DNA from: JBJGXI01 sp045635475
Lineage (GTDB): Bacteria; Bacillota; Bacilli; Bacillales; Amphibacillaceae
DNA: 64,000 nt
Direction: 5' to 3'
Assembly: GCF_045635475.1 (NCBI RefSeq)
Contig: NZ_JBJGXI010000024.1
Span: forward strand, 1 to 64,000
Shown in pieces: positions 1 through 8,848 of the stretch; the stretch's first letter is position 1; the number at the start of each line of letters is the position of its first letter. The translations under genes were made by a program, and so were the position numbers. A model generated the notes under the pieces. That model ran no database searches, had not been told where the DNA came from, and was given only the letters and a program-made list of their open reading frames with translations.

Positions 1-42
1 CAAAAATAAACAGTTGTGGATATCTTGCTGAGTTATTTAGCC

Positions 43-341
43 ACGTCCAGCTCCGAGCGCCATCGACTAGCGAGACGTCCCTCACCTCATGACACGATAA
101 GTCAACATCGATTCAGGTTTTATGGAAGGTCGACTAAATGCATGCGGACTTGTCGTCCAACGTCGACATACCCCTTATGCAGGGGCATGTTTCCTTTATC
201 TCCTGCGGTTCAGTCCAAATGTTTTCGGTGGGGCGAGTAATCGCATTAAGGAAAGCTACAATGAATATACACCGCAGAAACAAGTGATTTTATTGTTTCG
301 AGTCCCAGTCCGTACGTCGCTAACCGGCGCTCTGCGCTTTT
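43..341 (+). repeat. Dispersed intergenic repeat, family A, long copy
   Basis: The element begins with a GTCCAGCTCCGAGCGCC-type end and finishes with GGCGCTCTGCGCTTTT. A shorter copy with the same two ends and the same core (GTTTTATGGAAGGTCGACT, then CTTGTCGTCCAACGTCGACAT and an ACCCC/GGGGCAT stem) lies at 3162-3359. A short inverted version is at 58553-58628. This copy carries about 100 extra bases before its right end. The reading frames across it are short and look non-coding. Repeats with these ends are familiar between genes in Bacillaceae; mobility and function are unknown. Confidence 0.75.
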
Positions 342-454
342 GTTCTGATAAAATATATAGATTATAAAACATCTAGTTAACTCCCATAGTACATAAGCGA
401 TAACAAGACAACTAAGATAATTTTTGTTCCTTGTTAGTCAATGAGTCAAAAAAT

Positions 455-480
455 TATTTCATCGATGCACCGATGAAATA
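455..480. other. Perfect inverted repeat upstream of gnd
   Basis: Arms TATTTCATCG and CGATGAAATA (10 bp, perfect) are separated by 6 bases. There is no run of T on the + strand directly after it, so it is not a clear terminator for that strand. It could be the end of an upstream transcript or a regulator site. Nothing else is seen between the repeat at 43-341 and the operator region near 531. Confidence 0.4.
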
Positions 481-530
481 TAGACACGTTTTCTTTTTAT
501 ATAGAAATTTAGCAAACTAATTGTTGAAAG

Positions 531-544
531 TTAAAACGTTTGCA
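531..544 (+). promoter_or_regulatory. cre-like site (CcpA) upstream of gnd
   Basis: TTAAAACGTTTGCA matches the Bacillus cre consensus TGWAARCGYTWNCW at 13 of 14 positions (only the second base differs). It lies about 105 bases before the gnd start, next to a ROK-type operator, so carbon catabolite control by CcpA is a reasonable inference. Confidence 0.5.
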
Positions 545-570
545 GATAGTATTAAGGTATACGTTACTAT

Positions 571-591
571 AGTTTGTTTAGTAAACAAATA
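571..591. promoter_or_regulatory. ROK/XylR-type operator upstream of gnd
   Basis: AGTTTG, a 9-base spacer, then CAAAT; the inner part TTTGTTTA-G-TAAACAAA is a perfect 17-base palindrome. The layout (NNTTTG-N9-CAAANN) is that of the Bacillus xyl operator and is repeated at 4377-4409 and 11567-11587, the latter just before a ROK repressor gene. I infer that this repressor controls the gnd-lar operon. Confidence 0.6.
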
Positions 592-650
592 AATAAAAAT
601 GTACTTGCGCATAGACTGCAAAAAATTTAAATAGAAAAGAGGAATTTATC

Positions 651-2066
651 ATGGCTCAGCAAGAAATTGGTGTTATCGGATTAGCTGTTATGGGGAAAAA
701 CTTAGCATTAAATATTGAGAGTAGAGGGTACTCTGTCGCTGTATTCAATCGTACATATGCGAAAACAGAAGCGTTCATGGAGAACGAAGCAAAGGGTAAA
801 AATTTCAAAGCAACAGAAACAATTGAGGCGTTTGTCGCTTCGCTAGAAAAGCCGCGAAAAATTTTGCTTATGGTTCAGGCTGGACCAGGAACAGATGCCA
901 CGATTGAATCATTACTTCCTTATTTAGATCAGGATGATATTATAATAGATGGTGGTAATACATTATATGAGGACACGATTCGACGAAATAAAAAATTAAG
1001 TGAGATGGGCATCCATTTTATTGGAGCTGGTGTATCTGGTGGTGAAGAAGGTGCACTAAAAGGTCCAGCAATTATGCCGGGCGGGCAAAAAGAGGCGTAT
1101 GAACTTGTTGCACCTATTTTGACTGCGATTGCAGCAAAGGTAGATGATGAAACTTGTACGACATACATTGGTCCAGATGGTGCAGGTCATTTTGTGAAAA
1201 TGGTGCACAATGGTATAGAGTATGGAGATATGCAATTAATTTCAGAAGCTTATTTTATTCTTAAAAATGTCCTTGGACTCTCAACAGAAGAGCTCCACGA
1301 CGTATTTAGGGAATGGAATAAAGGGGAATTAGATAGTTACTTGATCGAGATCACTGCTGATATTTTCACGAAACTCGATGAGGAGACAGGAAAACCGTTA
1401 GTAGATGTTATTCTAGATTCAGCAGGGCAAAAGGGTACAGGTAAATGGACGAGTAAAAATGCACTAGACCTTGGTGTGCCACTACCGCTTATTACAGAAT
1501 CTGTATTTGCCCGATTCATTTCCGCGATGAAGGACGAGCGCGTGAAAGCAAGTAAGCTGTTGCAGGGTCCAACTGCTAGTGAATTTGATGGGGATAACCA
1601 AGCATTAATTGAAGCGGTGAGAAAAGCGTTGTACATGTGTAAAATCTGTTCTTATGCACAAGGTTTTGCACAAATGCGAGCTGCTTCAGATCAATATAAT
1701 TGGGAGCTTAAATACGGCGAAATAGCGATGATTTGGCGTGGGGGATGTATTATTCGTGCTCATTTCCTACAAAAAATTAAAGATGCGTACGATAGAGATG
1801 CCAATTTGGATAATCTTCTGCTCGATCCTTACTTTCAAGCGATTGTTGAAGAATATCAAGCAGCATTGCGTGAAGTGGTATCGCTTGCTGTTAAGCATGG
1901 TATTGCTGTTCCGTCGTTCTCAAGTGCCATTGCTTATTTTGACAGTTATCGTACAGAAGACCTACCAGCAAATCTGATTCAAGCACAGCGTGATTATTTT
2001 GGAGCGCACACGTATCAACGAAAAGACAAAGCAGGCACTTTCCATACAAATTGGATGGAAAAGTAA
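651..2066 (+). CDS. gnd: 6-phosphogluconate dehydrogenase, decarboxylating
   Basis: Oxidises 6-phosphogluconate to ribulose-5-phosphate and CO2 in the cytoplasm, normally with NADP+. The 471-residue length is typical. The N-terminal Rossmann fold starts with GVIGLAVMGKNLALN; the family active-site segments HNGIEYGDMQLI and GQKGTGKWT are present, and the C-terminal all-helical domain is complete. The start has a GAGGAA ribosome site. It is the first gene of a run that includes an FGGY gluconokinase, so here it probably completes a gluconate catabolic branch and may be a second, pathway-specific copy. A cre-like box and a ROK-type operator lie upstream. Confidence 0.95.
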   Translation: MAQQEIGVIGLAVMGKNLALNIESRGYSVAVFNRTYAKTEAFMENEAKGKNFKATETIEAFVASLEKPRKILLMVQAGPGTDATIESLLPYLDQDDIIIDGGNTLYEDTIRRNKKLSEMGIHFIGAGVSGGEEGALKGPAIMPGGQKEAYELVAPILTAIAAKVDDETCTTYIGPDGAGHFVKMVHNGIEYGDMQLISEAYFILKNVLGLSTEELHDVFREWNKGELDSYLIEITADIFTKLDEETGKPLVDVILDSAGQKGTGKWTSKNALDLGVPLPLITESVFARFISAMKDERVKASKLLQGPTASEFDGDNQALIEAVRKALYMCKICSYAQGFAQMRAASDQYNWELKYGEIAMIWRGGCIIRAHFLQKIKDAYDRDANLDNLLLDPYFQAIVEEYQAALREVVSLAVKHGIAVPSFSSAIAYFDSYRTEDLPANLIQAQRDYFGAHTYQRKDKAGTFHTNWMEK

Positions 2067-2108
2067 TAGGGTTATAGAGTTAAACTAACTTCAGTAGGTG
2101 GGATAAAC

Positions 2109-2999
2109 ATGAAAGTACTCTATTTTGATTGTTTTTCTGGAATCAGTGGTGATATGACAATTGGCGCATTGCTTGATGCTGGCGCGAATGCTGATGCATT
2201 AGTAGCGGAACTTAAAAAGTTAAATTTTGAAGATGAATACGAGTTGAGCTGGACAAAGGTCAACAAAAATGGGATAACAAGCACGAAATTCGATGTTCAT
2301 CTACTAAACGAGGAACACACACATGCTCATCATCATGCGCATACACACGATCATAAGCATCATCACGAACATAGCCATACACATACGCACCATCATACTC
2401 ATGATCATGAGCATCACCATCACGAACATAACCATGCACATGAACACGCTGATCATCAGCATCACGGTGAAGGACATGCACACCACCATCGTTCTTACAA
2501 AGATATAGTAAAAATGATAACAGAAGCAGGTTTATCGGAGAATGCAGAAAATATTGCTTTACGTATCTTTAAAAAAATTGGTGAGGCAGAAGGGCATATT
2601 CATGGTATGCCACTCGAAACGGTGCACTTTCATGAGGTTGGAGCCGTTGATTCAATTATTGATATTGTAGGAACTTCGATTTTGATTGATCAGTTAGGGA
2701 TTGATAAAATAATAGCCTCTCCAGTTCCGGTTGGTTCCGGTCATATTCATATTGATCACGGTATTTATCCAGTGCCAGCGCCGGCTACATTAGAGATTTT
2801 ACGTGGTGTTCCACTGCGTTGTAGTAGTATTAAGGCAGAGCTTACGACACCGACTGGTGCAGCGATTATTGCGGTGTTAGCAGAAGAATACGGAGATTTA
2901 CCAGCAATAACTGTAAATTCGATAGGTTATGGTGCGGGTACAAAAACGTTCCCTGATCATCCAAATGTGCTACGTGCCGTTATTGGTGAACAAAAATAG
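2109..2999 (+). CDS. larC1: LarC N-terminal part (LarC1), nickel-pincer cofactor nickel insertion
   Basis: LarC inserts nickel into the bis-thiocarboxylated nicotinic acid mononucleotide made by LarB and LarE, using CTP. The protein opens with the family signature YFDCFSGISGDM and contains PVPVGSG and TPTGAAI blocks. Residues 70-127 form an extreme histidine-rich stretch (34 His in 58 residues, spaced with D/E/T/A), probably storing or delivering Ni2+. It ends at residue 296 where the family's N-terminal half ends; the C-terminal half is a separate gene, larC2, at 8849-9316. In Lactobacillus plantarum the two halves are joined by a programmed frameshift; here five other genes separate them. 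It starts 42 bases after gnd and is probably co-transcribed. Confidence 0.9.
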   Translation: MKVLYFDCFSGISGDMTIGALLDAGANADALVAELKKLNFEDEYELSWTKVNKNGITSTKFDVHLLNEEHTHAHHHAHTHDHKHHHEHSHTHTHHHTHDHEHHHHEHNHAHEHADHQHHGEGHAHHHRSYKDIVKMITEAGLSENAENIALRIFKKIGEAEGHIHGMPLETVHFHEVGAVDSIIDIVGTSILIDQLGIDKIIASPVPVGSGHIHIDHGIYPVPAPATLEILRGVPLRCSSIKAELTTPTGAAIIAVLAEEYGDLPAITVNSIGYGAGTKTFPDHPNVLRAVIGEQK

Positions 3000-3161
3000 C
3001 ATTCTAGCTAAAAGGGAAAATTCGCGGGGAATTCAGCTGCTTTCAATTTTTGTAATTTCATTCGAAAGGAATTTGATCAATTGAATTCATTTAGCTGATG
3101 AGGTAGATGCGAATCACATAAGTTATTCATAAAAGATAAAAAAGTATAAAACTTATGCATG

Positions 3162-3359
3162 TGTCTAGCTCCGAGCGCCAGAAACTAGGCGACTTCACGA
3201 ATCGCCTTACGATAAGTCATCGTCGATTCAAGTTTTATGGAAGGTCGACTAAAAGCGAACTTGTCGTCCAACGTCGACATACCCCTGTAGGGGCATGATT
3301 CCTTTATCTTAGTCGATTCACTCCAGTCGCTAAGTTTCTAAGCGGTGCTCTGCGCTTTT
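3162..3359 (+). repeat. Dispersed intergenic repeat, family A, second copy
   Basis: Starts TGTCTAGCTCCGAGCGCC and ends AGCGGTGCTCTGCGCTTTT. It shares the internal core of the copy at 43-341 in the same orientation, but is about 100 bases shorter. It sits in the 469-base gap between larC1 and the TIM-barrel gene; the rest of the gap holds no recognisable feature. Confidence 0.8.
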
Positions 3360-3468
3360 CATATACATAGAACGTACTTTAGAGGTTCCGAACCGCTTCG
3401 GTATCTGGAGCCTTTAAATCGTTTGCATCTAACAGCATTCTGTTTCATTATTAAAAGGAGAGGAGTCG

Positions 3469-4317
3469 ATGACCATGACATTAAATCTAGGAATAAGAGG
3501 GCATGATATCCATTTTGATGATGCAGATAAAATTGCAGAGGAGGTCGCGGGGAAAGGATTACGCGGTGTGCAGTTAGCATTAAGCAAATCGTTTCCTGAA
3601 CTTCCAACTGGCGACGGGGTTTTAAGCCCTGGCTTTGCCAAGCATATTGGTCGTGCTTTCCATAAAACAAATGTCGAGGTAGCCGTATTGGGTTGTTATA
3701 TTAATATGATACATCCAAATTTGGATGAGCGGAAAAAAGTGATGGATCGCTTTAAGGAGCATATTCGTTATGCGAGAGACTTTGGATGCAGCATCGTTGG
3801 TTCTGAAACGGGAAATATTCATGAAAAAATGGTATATACTGAAGATAACTTTGAGGAAAAGCCTTTTTTAGACGTCGTCGATAGTGTGCGTGAGTTAGTG
3901 GAAGAAGCAGAAAAATTTGGTGTGTTTGTAGGCATAGAAGGTGGCATCAATCATCCAATCCATACACCAGAAAAGATGAAAAGATTACTAGATTTGGTCG
4001 ATTCAAACAACTTACAAGTCATTTTTGACCCTGCTAATTTTATATCAGGGGATAACTTCACCAACCAAGAAGCGATAATGGAGACAGCATTTCAATTATT
4101 TGGTGATCGGATCGTGATTATCCACGCCAAAGATTTTGTCATAGAAGATAATAATGTGAAAATGGTCCCTGTAGGAAAAGGAATGTTAAATTATGATTTT
4201 CTATTTAAATGGGTGAAGGAAAATAAACTATTTGTTCAAGTTTTATTGGAAGATACGCAAGAACCATTTATAGATGATAGCATTATATACTTGAACGACA
4301 AGTATGAAAAAGCATAA
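3469..4317 (+). CDS. Sugar phosphate isomerase/epimerase family protein (TIM barrel)
   Basis: A 282-residue xylose-isomerase-like TIM barrel (AP endonuclease 2 fold). Likely metal ligands are visible in order: the Glu of FVGIEGG, the Asp of VIFDPANF, the His of VIIHAKDF and the Glu of VLLEDT. Members isomerise or epimerise keto sugars and ketonates with a divalent metal; the substrate cannot be read from sequence. Its place between larC1 and the LarA homologue suggests work on an aldonate, uronate or related keto acid. The start is supported by AAGGAGAGGAG just upstream. A strong operator-like palindrome separates it from larA, so it may be read both from the gnd promoter and independently of larA. 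Confidence 0.75.
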   Translation: MTMTLNLGIRGHDIHFDDADKIAEEVAGKGLRGVQLALSKSFPELPTGDGVLSPGFAKHIGRAFHKTNVEVAVLGCYINMIHPNLDERKKVMDRFKEHIRYARDFGCSIVGSETGNIHEKMVYTEDNFEEKPFLDVVDSVRELVEEAEKFGVFVGIEGGINHPIHTPEKMKRLLDLVDSNNLQVIFDPANFISGDNFTNQEAIMETAFQLFGDRIVIIHAKDFVIEDNNVKMVPVGKGMLNYDFLFKWVKENKLFVQVLLEDTQEPFIDDSIIYLNDKYEKA

Positions 4318-4376
4318 TTAATTTGAGTATTAGAAGATGTTATATTGACTATTAGGGTAATACATGATACGTTTTT

Positions 4377-4409
4377 TATATTAATTTGCCCGCCAAACAA
4401 ATTAATATA
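4377..4409. promoter_or_regulatory. ROK/XylR-type operator upstream of larA homologue
   Basis: Arms TATATTAATTTG and CAAATTAATATA (12 bp, perfect) flank a 9-base spacer CCCGCCAAA. The arm-spacer-arm geometry equals that of the sites at 571-591 and 11567-11587. It lies 67 bases before the larA start, where it could block a promoter; a TTGACT hexamer lies just upstream at 4345. Confidence 0.65.
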
Positions 4410-4475
4410 AATTACTTTTGAAAAGGTTTACAATAGAAACGAAGTTCACTTTATTTATGAATGGAGTGTGAAAAT

Positions 4476-5747
4476 ATGAGTGTTATAGAAGAGCTGGTAA
4501 AAGATATTCCAATTCCGAAAATGGCCAAGGTAAAACAGACATTTGATGATCGTCAGATGGACGATCTACCAACAGAGCTTGCTAATAAGTTAAATCGTGA
4601 TGCGATAAAAGCAAGTGTCAAGCCCGGAATGGAGATCGCGGTGGCGGTTGGAAGTAGAGGCTTAGACCGATTAGTAGAATTGACAGCAGGTGTTGTGAAA
4701 TTTTTGCAGGATCTAGGTGCACATCCGTTTATCGTGCCGAGTATGGGCAGTCATGGCGGTGCTTCTGCTGAGGGTCAAAAAGCTGTATTAGAGCACCTTG
4801 GAATTACGAAGGAAACGGTGAATGCTGAAATTCGCTCGTCGATGGAAGTAGTCAAAATTGGCGAGCTGGAAAATGGTTTGCCTGTATACATTGATAAATT
4901 TGCGTCGGAAGCAGATGGCATTGTTGTACTTAACCGTGTTAAACCGCATACTGCATTTCGCGGTCCAGTCGAAAGTGGCATCATGAAGATGATTAGTATT
5001 GGCTTAGGTAAGCAAAAAGGTGCGGAGGCATGTCACCAGCTAGGGTTTAAACATATGGCAGAGCATGTACCAGCAATGGCGAAAATGACGATGGCAAGCA
5101 TGCCAATTTTATTTGCGGTCGCAACCGTGGAAAACGCATTTGATAAGGTTGCTAGATTAGAAGTGTGGCAGCCAGATGAAATAGAAGAGAAAGAAAAAGA
5201 AATGTTAGAGCTAGCGAAAGCATCTTTACCGAAGTTGTTTTTTAAAACAATCGACGTTCTTATTATTGATAAAATCGGCAAAAACATTAGTGGTGATGGC
5301 ATGGATCCAAATATTACGGGTCGCTATCCAACACCTTATGCCTATGGTGGTCCAGAAGTAACGAAAATGGTTGTGCTAGATTTAACGAAACAAACGGAAG
5401 GAAATGCCAATGGTGTAGGAACAGCAGACTTTACGACACAGCGACTTGTCGACAAAATGGACCGAGATGCAACCTATGCCAATGGCTTAACGTCAACAGT
5501 AGTTGGCCCGACGCATATATCAACAGCTTTAGCAAACGATCAATTAGCGATCAAAGCAGCTATTAAAACGTGTAATATTTTAGATTTTACGAAGGTGAAA
5601 ATGGTTCGCATAAAAAACACATTAGAAATTGGAGAAATTGAAGTATCAGAATCTTTACTAGATGAAGTAAGCACACATGACAACATGGAAGTATTAACAG
5701 ATGTTTATGAGCTTGATTTCAATGCAAAAGGAAATTTGTTTGATTAA
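4476..5747 (+). CDS. LarA-family nickel-pincer racemase/epimerase (proposed aldonate C2-epimerase)
   Basis: Member of the lactate racemase (LarA, DUF2088) superfamily, which uses the nickel-pincer nucleotide to invert a 2-hydroxy acid by hydride transfer. Counting from the ATG at 4476 (GGAG 9 bases upstream; preferred over an in-frame ATG at 4461), His93 (MGSHGG), His158 (KPHTAFRG), Lys171 (GIMKM) and His187 (CHQLG) correspond to family catalytic, pincer-binding and nickel-ligand residues. The K171-H187 spacing of 16 equals that of K184-H200 in L. plantarum LarA. The protein has 423 residues. Neighbours are an SDR, gluconokinase and 6-phosphogluconate dehydrogenase, not lactate genes. The superfamily includes a D-gluconate 2-epimerase, so mannonate/gluconate epimerisation is my preferred role (inference). 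Maturation genes larB, larC and larE lie in the same run. Confidence 0.8.
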   Translation: MSVIEELVKDIPIPKMAKVKQTFDDRQMDDLPTELANKLNRDAIKASVKPGMEIAVAVGSRGLDRLVELTAGVVKFLQDLGAHPFIVPSMGSHGGASAEGQKAVLEHLGITKETVNAEIRSSMEVVKIGELENGLPVYIDKFASEADGIVVLNRVKPHTAFRGPVESGIMKMISIGLGKQKGAEACHQLGFKHMAEHVPAMAKMTMASMPILFAVATVENAFDKVARLEVWQPDEIEEKEKEMLELAKASLPKLFFKTIDVLIIDKIGKNISGDGMDPNITGRYPTPYAYGGPEVTKMVVLDLTKQTEGNANGVGTADFTTQRLVDKMDRDATYANGLTSTVVGPTHISTALANDQLAIKAAIKTCNILDFTKVKMVRIKNTLEIGEIEVSESLLDEVSTHDNMEVLTDVYELDFNAKGNLFD

Positions 5748-5767
5748 TACTAAAAGGGGAGAATAAC

Positions 5768-6538
5768 ATGAAAGACTTATTTGATTTATCAGGAAAAGTG
5801 GCCGTAGCGATCGGTGGAAATAGTGTTTTAGGTGGCGAGATGGCAAAAGGGCTAGCGGAATATGGTGCGAAGGTAGCAATTGTCGGAAGAAATTTAGAAA
5901 AAGCTGACGTGGTGACCCAGGAAATTGAGGCAGCTGGTGGTACGGCTAAATCATTCGTAGCGGATGTTAGTGATTTGGCATCTGTGGAGCGAGCGGCACG
6001 AGAAATTGAAGATTGGGCTGGCGGTTGGGATATTATTCTCAATGCACCAGGTAAAAATAGCACGACACCTTTCTTTGAACTTGCGCCAGAAGAGTGGGAC
6101 GACATTATGAACGTTAACTTGAGAGGGATTGTATTCTCTACACAAATTTTTGCTAAAAAAATGGTGGAGCAAAATAGAAAGGGAAGTATTATCAATATTT
6201 CCTCCGTTTCATCTACGACCCCATTATCAAAAGTATTTACTTATTCTGCTTCAAAAGCAGCCATCAATAATGTTACGGAATTTTTAGCGAGAGAATTGGC
6301 ACCGAATGGTATTCGAGTAAATGCGATTATTCCTGGCTTTTTCCCTGCCGAACAAAATCGTAAAATACTAAGTGAAGATAGAGTTGCTTCTATAATGAAC
6401 CATACACCAATGAATCGTTTTGGTGAACCAACAGAATTGAAGGGAGCAGCAGTTTGTCTTGCTTCCGATAAAGCATCTGGTTATGTAACAGGATCGTTAC
6501 TTCGCGTTGATGGTGGCTTTGGAAGTATGACCATATAA
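5768..6538 (+). CDS. SDR oxidoreductase, probable fructuronate reductase / D-mannonate oxidoreductase
   Basis: Classical short-chain dehydrogenase of 256 residues. The nucleotide-binding segment is atypical (VAIGGNSVLGGEMA in place of TGxxxGIG); LNAPGK replaces NNAG, and the Ser/Tyr/Lys triad is in SSVSS and YSASK. The C-terminal run PGFFPAEQNR and HTPMNRFGEP resembles the Bacillus UxuB/YjmF type that interconverts D-fructuronate and D-mannonate with NAD(H). It starts 20 bases after larA with a GGGGAG site and is followed 16 bases later by the gluconokinase gene, so it is in the same transcript. A gluconate 5-dehydrogenase role is the main alternative. Confidence 0.75.
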   Translation: MKDLFDLSGKVAVAIGGNSVLGGEMAKGLAEYGAKVAIVGRNLEKADVVTQEIEAAGGTAKSFVADVSDLASVERAAREIEDWAGGWDIILNAPGKNSTTPFFELAPEEWDDIMNVNLRGIVFSTQIFAKKMVEQNRKGSIINISSVSSTTPLSKVFTYSASKAAINNVTEFLARELAPNGIRVNAIIPGFFPAEQNRKILSEDRVASIMNHTPMNRFGEPTELKGAAVCLASDKASGYVTGSLLRVDGGFGSMTI

Positions 6539-6554
6539 TGGGGGACCAAAGATT

Positions 6555-8030
6555 ATGAGATTACGAGATGTTGTCATCGGCTTAGACATCGGTACGACAA
6601 GTGTAAAAGCTGTATTATTCACAACTGAAGGAAAACTTATTCTAGATGCAGAAGAGATGATTACAACTGATCATCCACAACAAGGTTGGGCGGAACAAGA
6701 TCCAGCTAAGATTGAACAAAGTACAATGCTAGCGCTAAAACGTGTGGTCAGTCAGTTGAAACCAAATGAGGATAACCTGTTAGCAATAGGGTTATCAACT
6801 GCAATGCACTCACTTATCTGTATGAATCAAAATAAACAAGCGCTATCCGATATGATCATTTGGTCCGATGGTAGAAGCACGCCGCAAGCTGAAATATTAA
6901 AGCAAGGTGTCGGTAATGAGATTTACAGCAAAACCGGTACACCAATTCATCCCATGTCTCCTTTTGTAAAATTGGTGTGGTTGAAGGAAACGGGATATGA
7001 AGCATACGAGAATGCTGCCTACTTTATGTCGATGAAGGAATATTTAATCTGGAAATGGTTTGATAAAAGATTGATTGATTTTGCAATGGCATCTGCAACC
7101 GGTCTATTTAATGTTAAAAATCATGACTGGGATGAATCAGCGTTGGAAATTGCAGGTATAGGAAGAGAACAGTTGTCTGAGATTGTTGCACCAGATACAG
7201 TACTAACTAATCTAGCACCAGAAATTGCAGAAGAAATCGGCATTCGTGCTGATTTGCCGTTTGTAATCGGATCTGCTGATGGACAGTTCGCGAATCTGGG
7301 AGATGGAGCGATTTTACCTGGAGAGGTTGCTATTTCCGTAGGTACATCAGGGGCAATTAGGCAGTTTACTACAGGTGCGCCAGTTGATCCGGCTCGCGCA
7401 ACATTCACCTATGCGTTTACAGAAGCGCTATCGATCATTGGTGGACCGACAAACAATGGTGGCATTGTGCTACAATGGTTAAAAGATATAATCGAATTCG
7501 ACGGGACACACGAGCAGCTAATTGCTGGTGCTGAGACGATTGAGCCCGGAGCAGACGGGATTATTTTTCTACCATATGTTAACGGAGAAAGAGCACCGAT
7601 CTGGAATCAGCGTGCTAGAGGTAACTTCTTCGGATTATCGATTGAACATAGAAAAGAACATTTGGTAAGAGCGGTTCTTGAAGGGATTGCTTTTAACGTG
7701 TATCACATTGGTAAATCACTTGAGCGGCTTGCAGGAGAACCAACCCGAATATGTGTCAACGGAGGGCTTTCTCAATCAGAGCTATGGGTACAAATTTTGG
7801 CAAACATATTTGGAAAAGAGATTCATCTTTCCGAGACGCACCAAGGTGTAGCATGGGGTGCGGCATGGACCGCATTAGTCGGAATTGGCAAGGTTGATTC
7901 CTATGCCTCGATAAAAGATAATATCCCAATTCGCAAAGTGATCCAACCCCAATTGGACCAACATGAAACATACGCTGAGCTATATCAAAAATACGAAATG
8001 ATTTCTAAAGATCTAGCAAAATATTTTTAA
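6555..8030 (+). CDS. FGGY-family carbohydrate kinase, probable gluconokinase
   Basis: A 491-residue FGGY kinase. The N-terminal phosphate-binding segment is IGLDIGTTSVKAVLF, followed by QGWAEQDP, which is typical of gluconokinases; the C-terminal domain carries the ATP-binding CVNGGLSQSELWVQ segment. It would phosphorylate D-gluconate to 6-phosphogluconate, the substrate of gnd at the head of the same run. No gluconate permease gene accompanies it, which suggests that gluconate is made inside the cell. Xylulokinase or another FGGY activity cannot be excluded from sequence alone. Confidence 0.8.
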   Translation: MRLRDVVIGLDIGTTSVKAVLFTTEGKLILDAEEMITTDHPQQGWAEQDPAKIEQSTMLALKRVVSQLKPNEDNLLAIGLSTAMHSLICMNQNKQALSDMIIWSDGRSTPQAEILKQGVGNEIYSKTGTPIHPMSPFVKLVWLKETGYEAYENAAYFMSMKEYLIWKWFDKRLIDFAMASATGLFNVKNHDWDESALEIAGIGREQLSEIVAPDTVLTNLAPEIAEEIGIRADLPFVIGSADGQFANLGDGAILPGEVAISVGTSGAIRQFTTGAPVDPARATFTYAFTEALSIIGGPTNNGGIVLQWLKDIIEFDGTHEQLIAGAETIEPGADGIIFLPYVNGERAPIWNQRARGNFFGLSIEHRKEHLVRAVLEGIAFNVYHIGKSLERLAGEPTRICVNGGLSQSELWVQILANIFGKEIHLSETHQGVAWGAAWTALVGIGKVDSYASIKDNIPIRKVIQPQLDQHETYAELYQKYEMISKDLAKYF

Positions 8031-8066
8031 ATATTACAACAACCAGAGATCTGGGGTGCATAACAA

Positions 8067-8819
8067 ATGTTAGATAAAATATTAAATAAGGTGCAGACGG
8101 GTGAGTTAACAATCGAAGAGGCAAAGCAGCAATTAGCCGCTTACGAAAATTTAGGTTATGCAAAAGTCGACCACCAGCGCAAGCAACGAACGGGTTTTCC
8201 TGAAGTTATTTATGGAGAAGGAAAAACCCCAGAACAGCTTATTGCAATTATAGATGCGATTCAAGAGCATGATAATGACGTGTTAGCAACTCGTATTTCA
8301 CGTGAAAAAGCAAACGTTATTATGGCACACCACCCCGCGTGTGTATACAATGAAACCGCTCGAATTCTTTATCATAAACGAACGCTTGAGACGTCCTCGA
8401 ACGATAACGGCTACATCGCGATTGTATGTGCCGGTACATCTGATCTGAAGGTGGCAGAAGAAGCAGCATTAACAGCGGAGTTATTTGGCAGTAATGTGCG
8501 CCGAATCTATGATGTTGGTGTAGCCGGACTTCATCGGTTATTAGATAACTTAGAGGAGATTCAAGGTGCGAATGTTTCGGTAGTAGTTGCTGGTATGGAA
8601 GGTGCGCTTGCTAGTGTGGTCGGAGGGCTTGTTTCTCATCCGGTTGTTGCGGTTCCTACTAGTGTCGGCTATGGTGCTAATTTTCAAGGGATTTCCGCTT
8701 TATTAGCAATGCTTAATGCATGTTCCTCGGGAATTAGTGTAGTTAATATCGATAATGGCTTTGGTGCAGCATATAATGCAGTAATGATTGATCGGTTAAC
8801 ACATAAGTCTGAGAAGTAA
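8067..8819 (+). CDS. larB: LarB, nickel-pincer cofactor biosynthesis carboxylase/hydrolase
   Basis: Carboxylates nicotinic acid adenine dinucleotide at C5 and hydrolyses the phosphoanhydride, giving pyridinium-3,5-biscarboxylic acid mononucleotide, the first step of nickel-pincer nucleotide synthesis. The 250-residue protein has an N-terminal helical part and a PurE-like Rossmann core with IVCAGTSDLKVAEEAA, YDVGVAGLHRLL and LNACSSGISVVNIDNGFGAA; the Cys of the last block matches the family cysteine that forms the substrate adduct. It lies 36 bases after the kinase gene and 29 bases before the larC2 ATG. Confidence 0.93.
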   Translation: MLDKILNKVQTGELTIEEAKQQLAAYENLGYAKVDHQRKQRTGFPEVIYGEGKTPEQLIAIIDAIQEHDNDVLATRISREKANVIMAHHPACVYNETARILYHKRTLETSSNDNGYIAIVCAGTSDLKVAEEAALTAELFGSNVRRIYDVGVAGLHRLLDNLEEIQGANVSVVVAGMEGALASVVGGLVSHPVVAVPTSVGYGANFQGISALLAMLNACSSGISVVNIDNGFGAAYNAVMIDRLTHKSEK

Positions 8820-8848
8820 GATTGTTGGTATGTAAAGGAGCCCTGTTA

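Noticed and set aside
16..367. Two overlapping short reading frames at the left edge
   Set aside because: They lie inside the family A repeat, have no ribosome site and the corresponding frames are not kept in the second copy at 3162-3359.
2260..2508. Opposite-strand and alternate-frame reading frames over larC1
   Set aside because: They are by-products of the repeated CAT/CAC codons of the histidine-rich stretch and have biased, non-protein composition.
4461..4475. Earlier ATG for the LarA homologue
   Set aside because: In frame, but the GGAG site fits the ATG at 4476 and the five extra residues are not family-like.
5719..6195. 158-codon reading frame opposite the SDR gene
   Set aside because: It is antisense to a clear SDR with matching codon usage; no start signal or recognisable motif.
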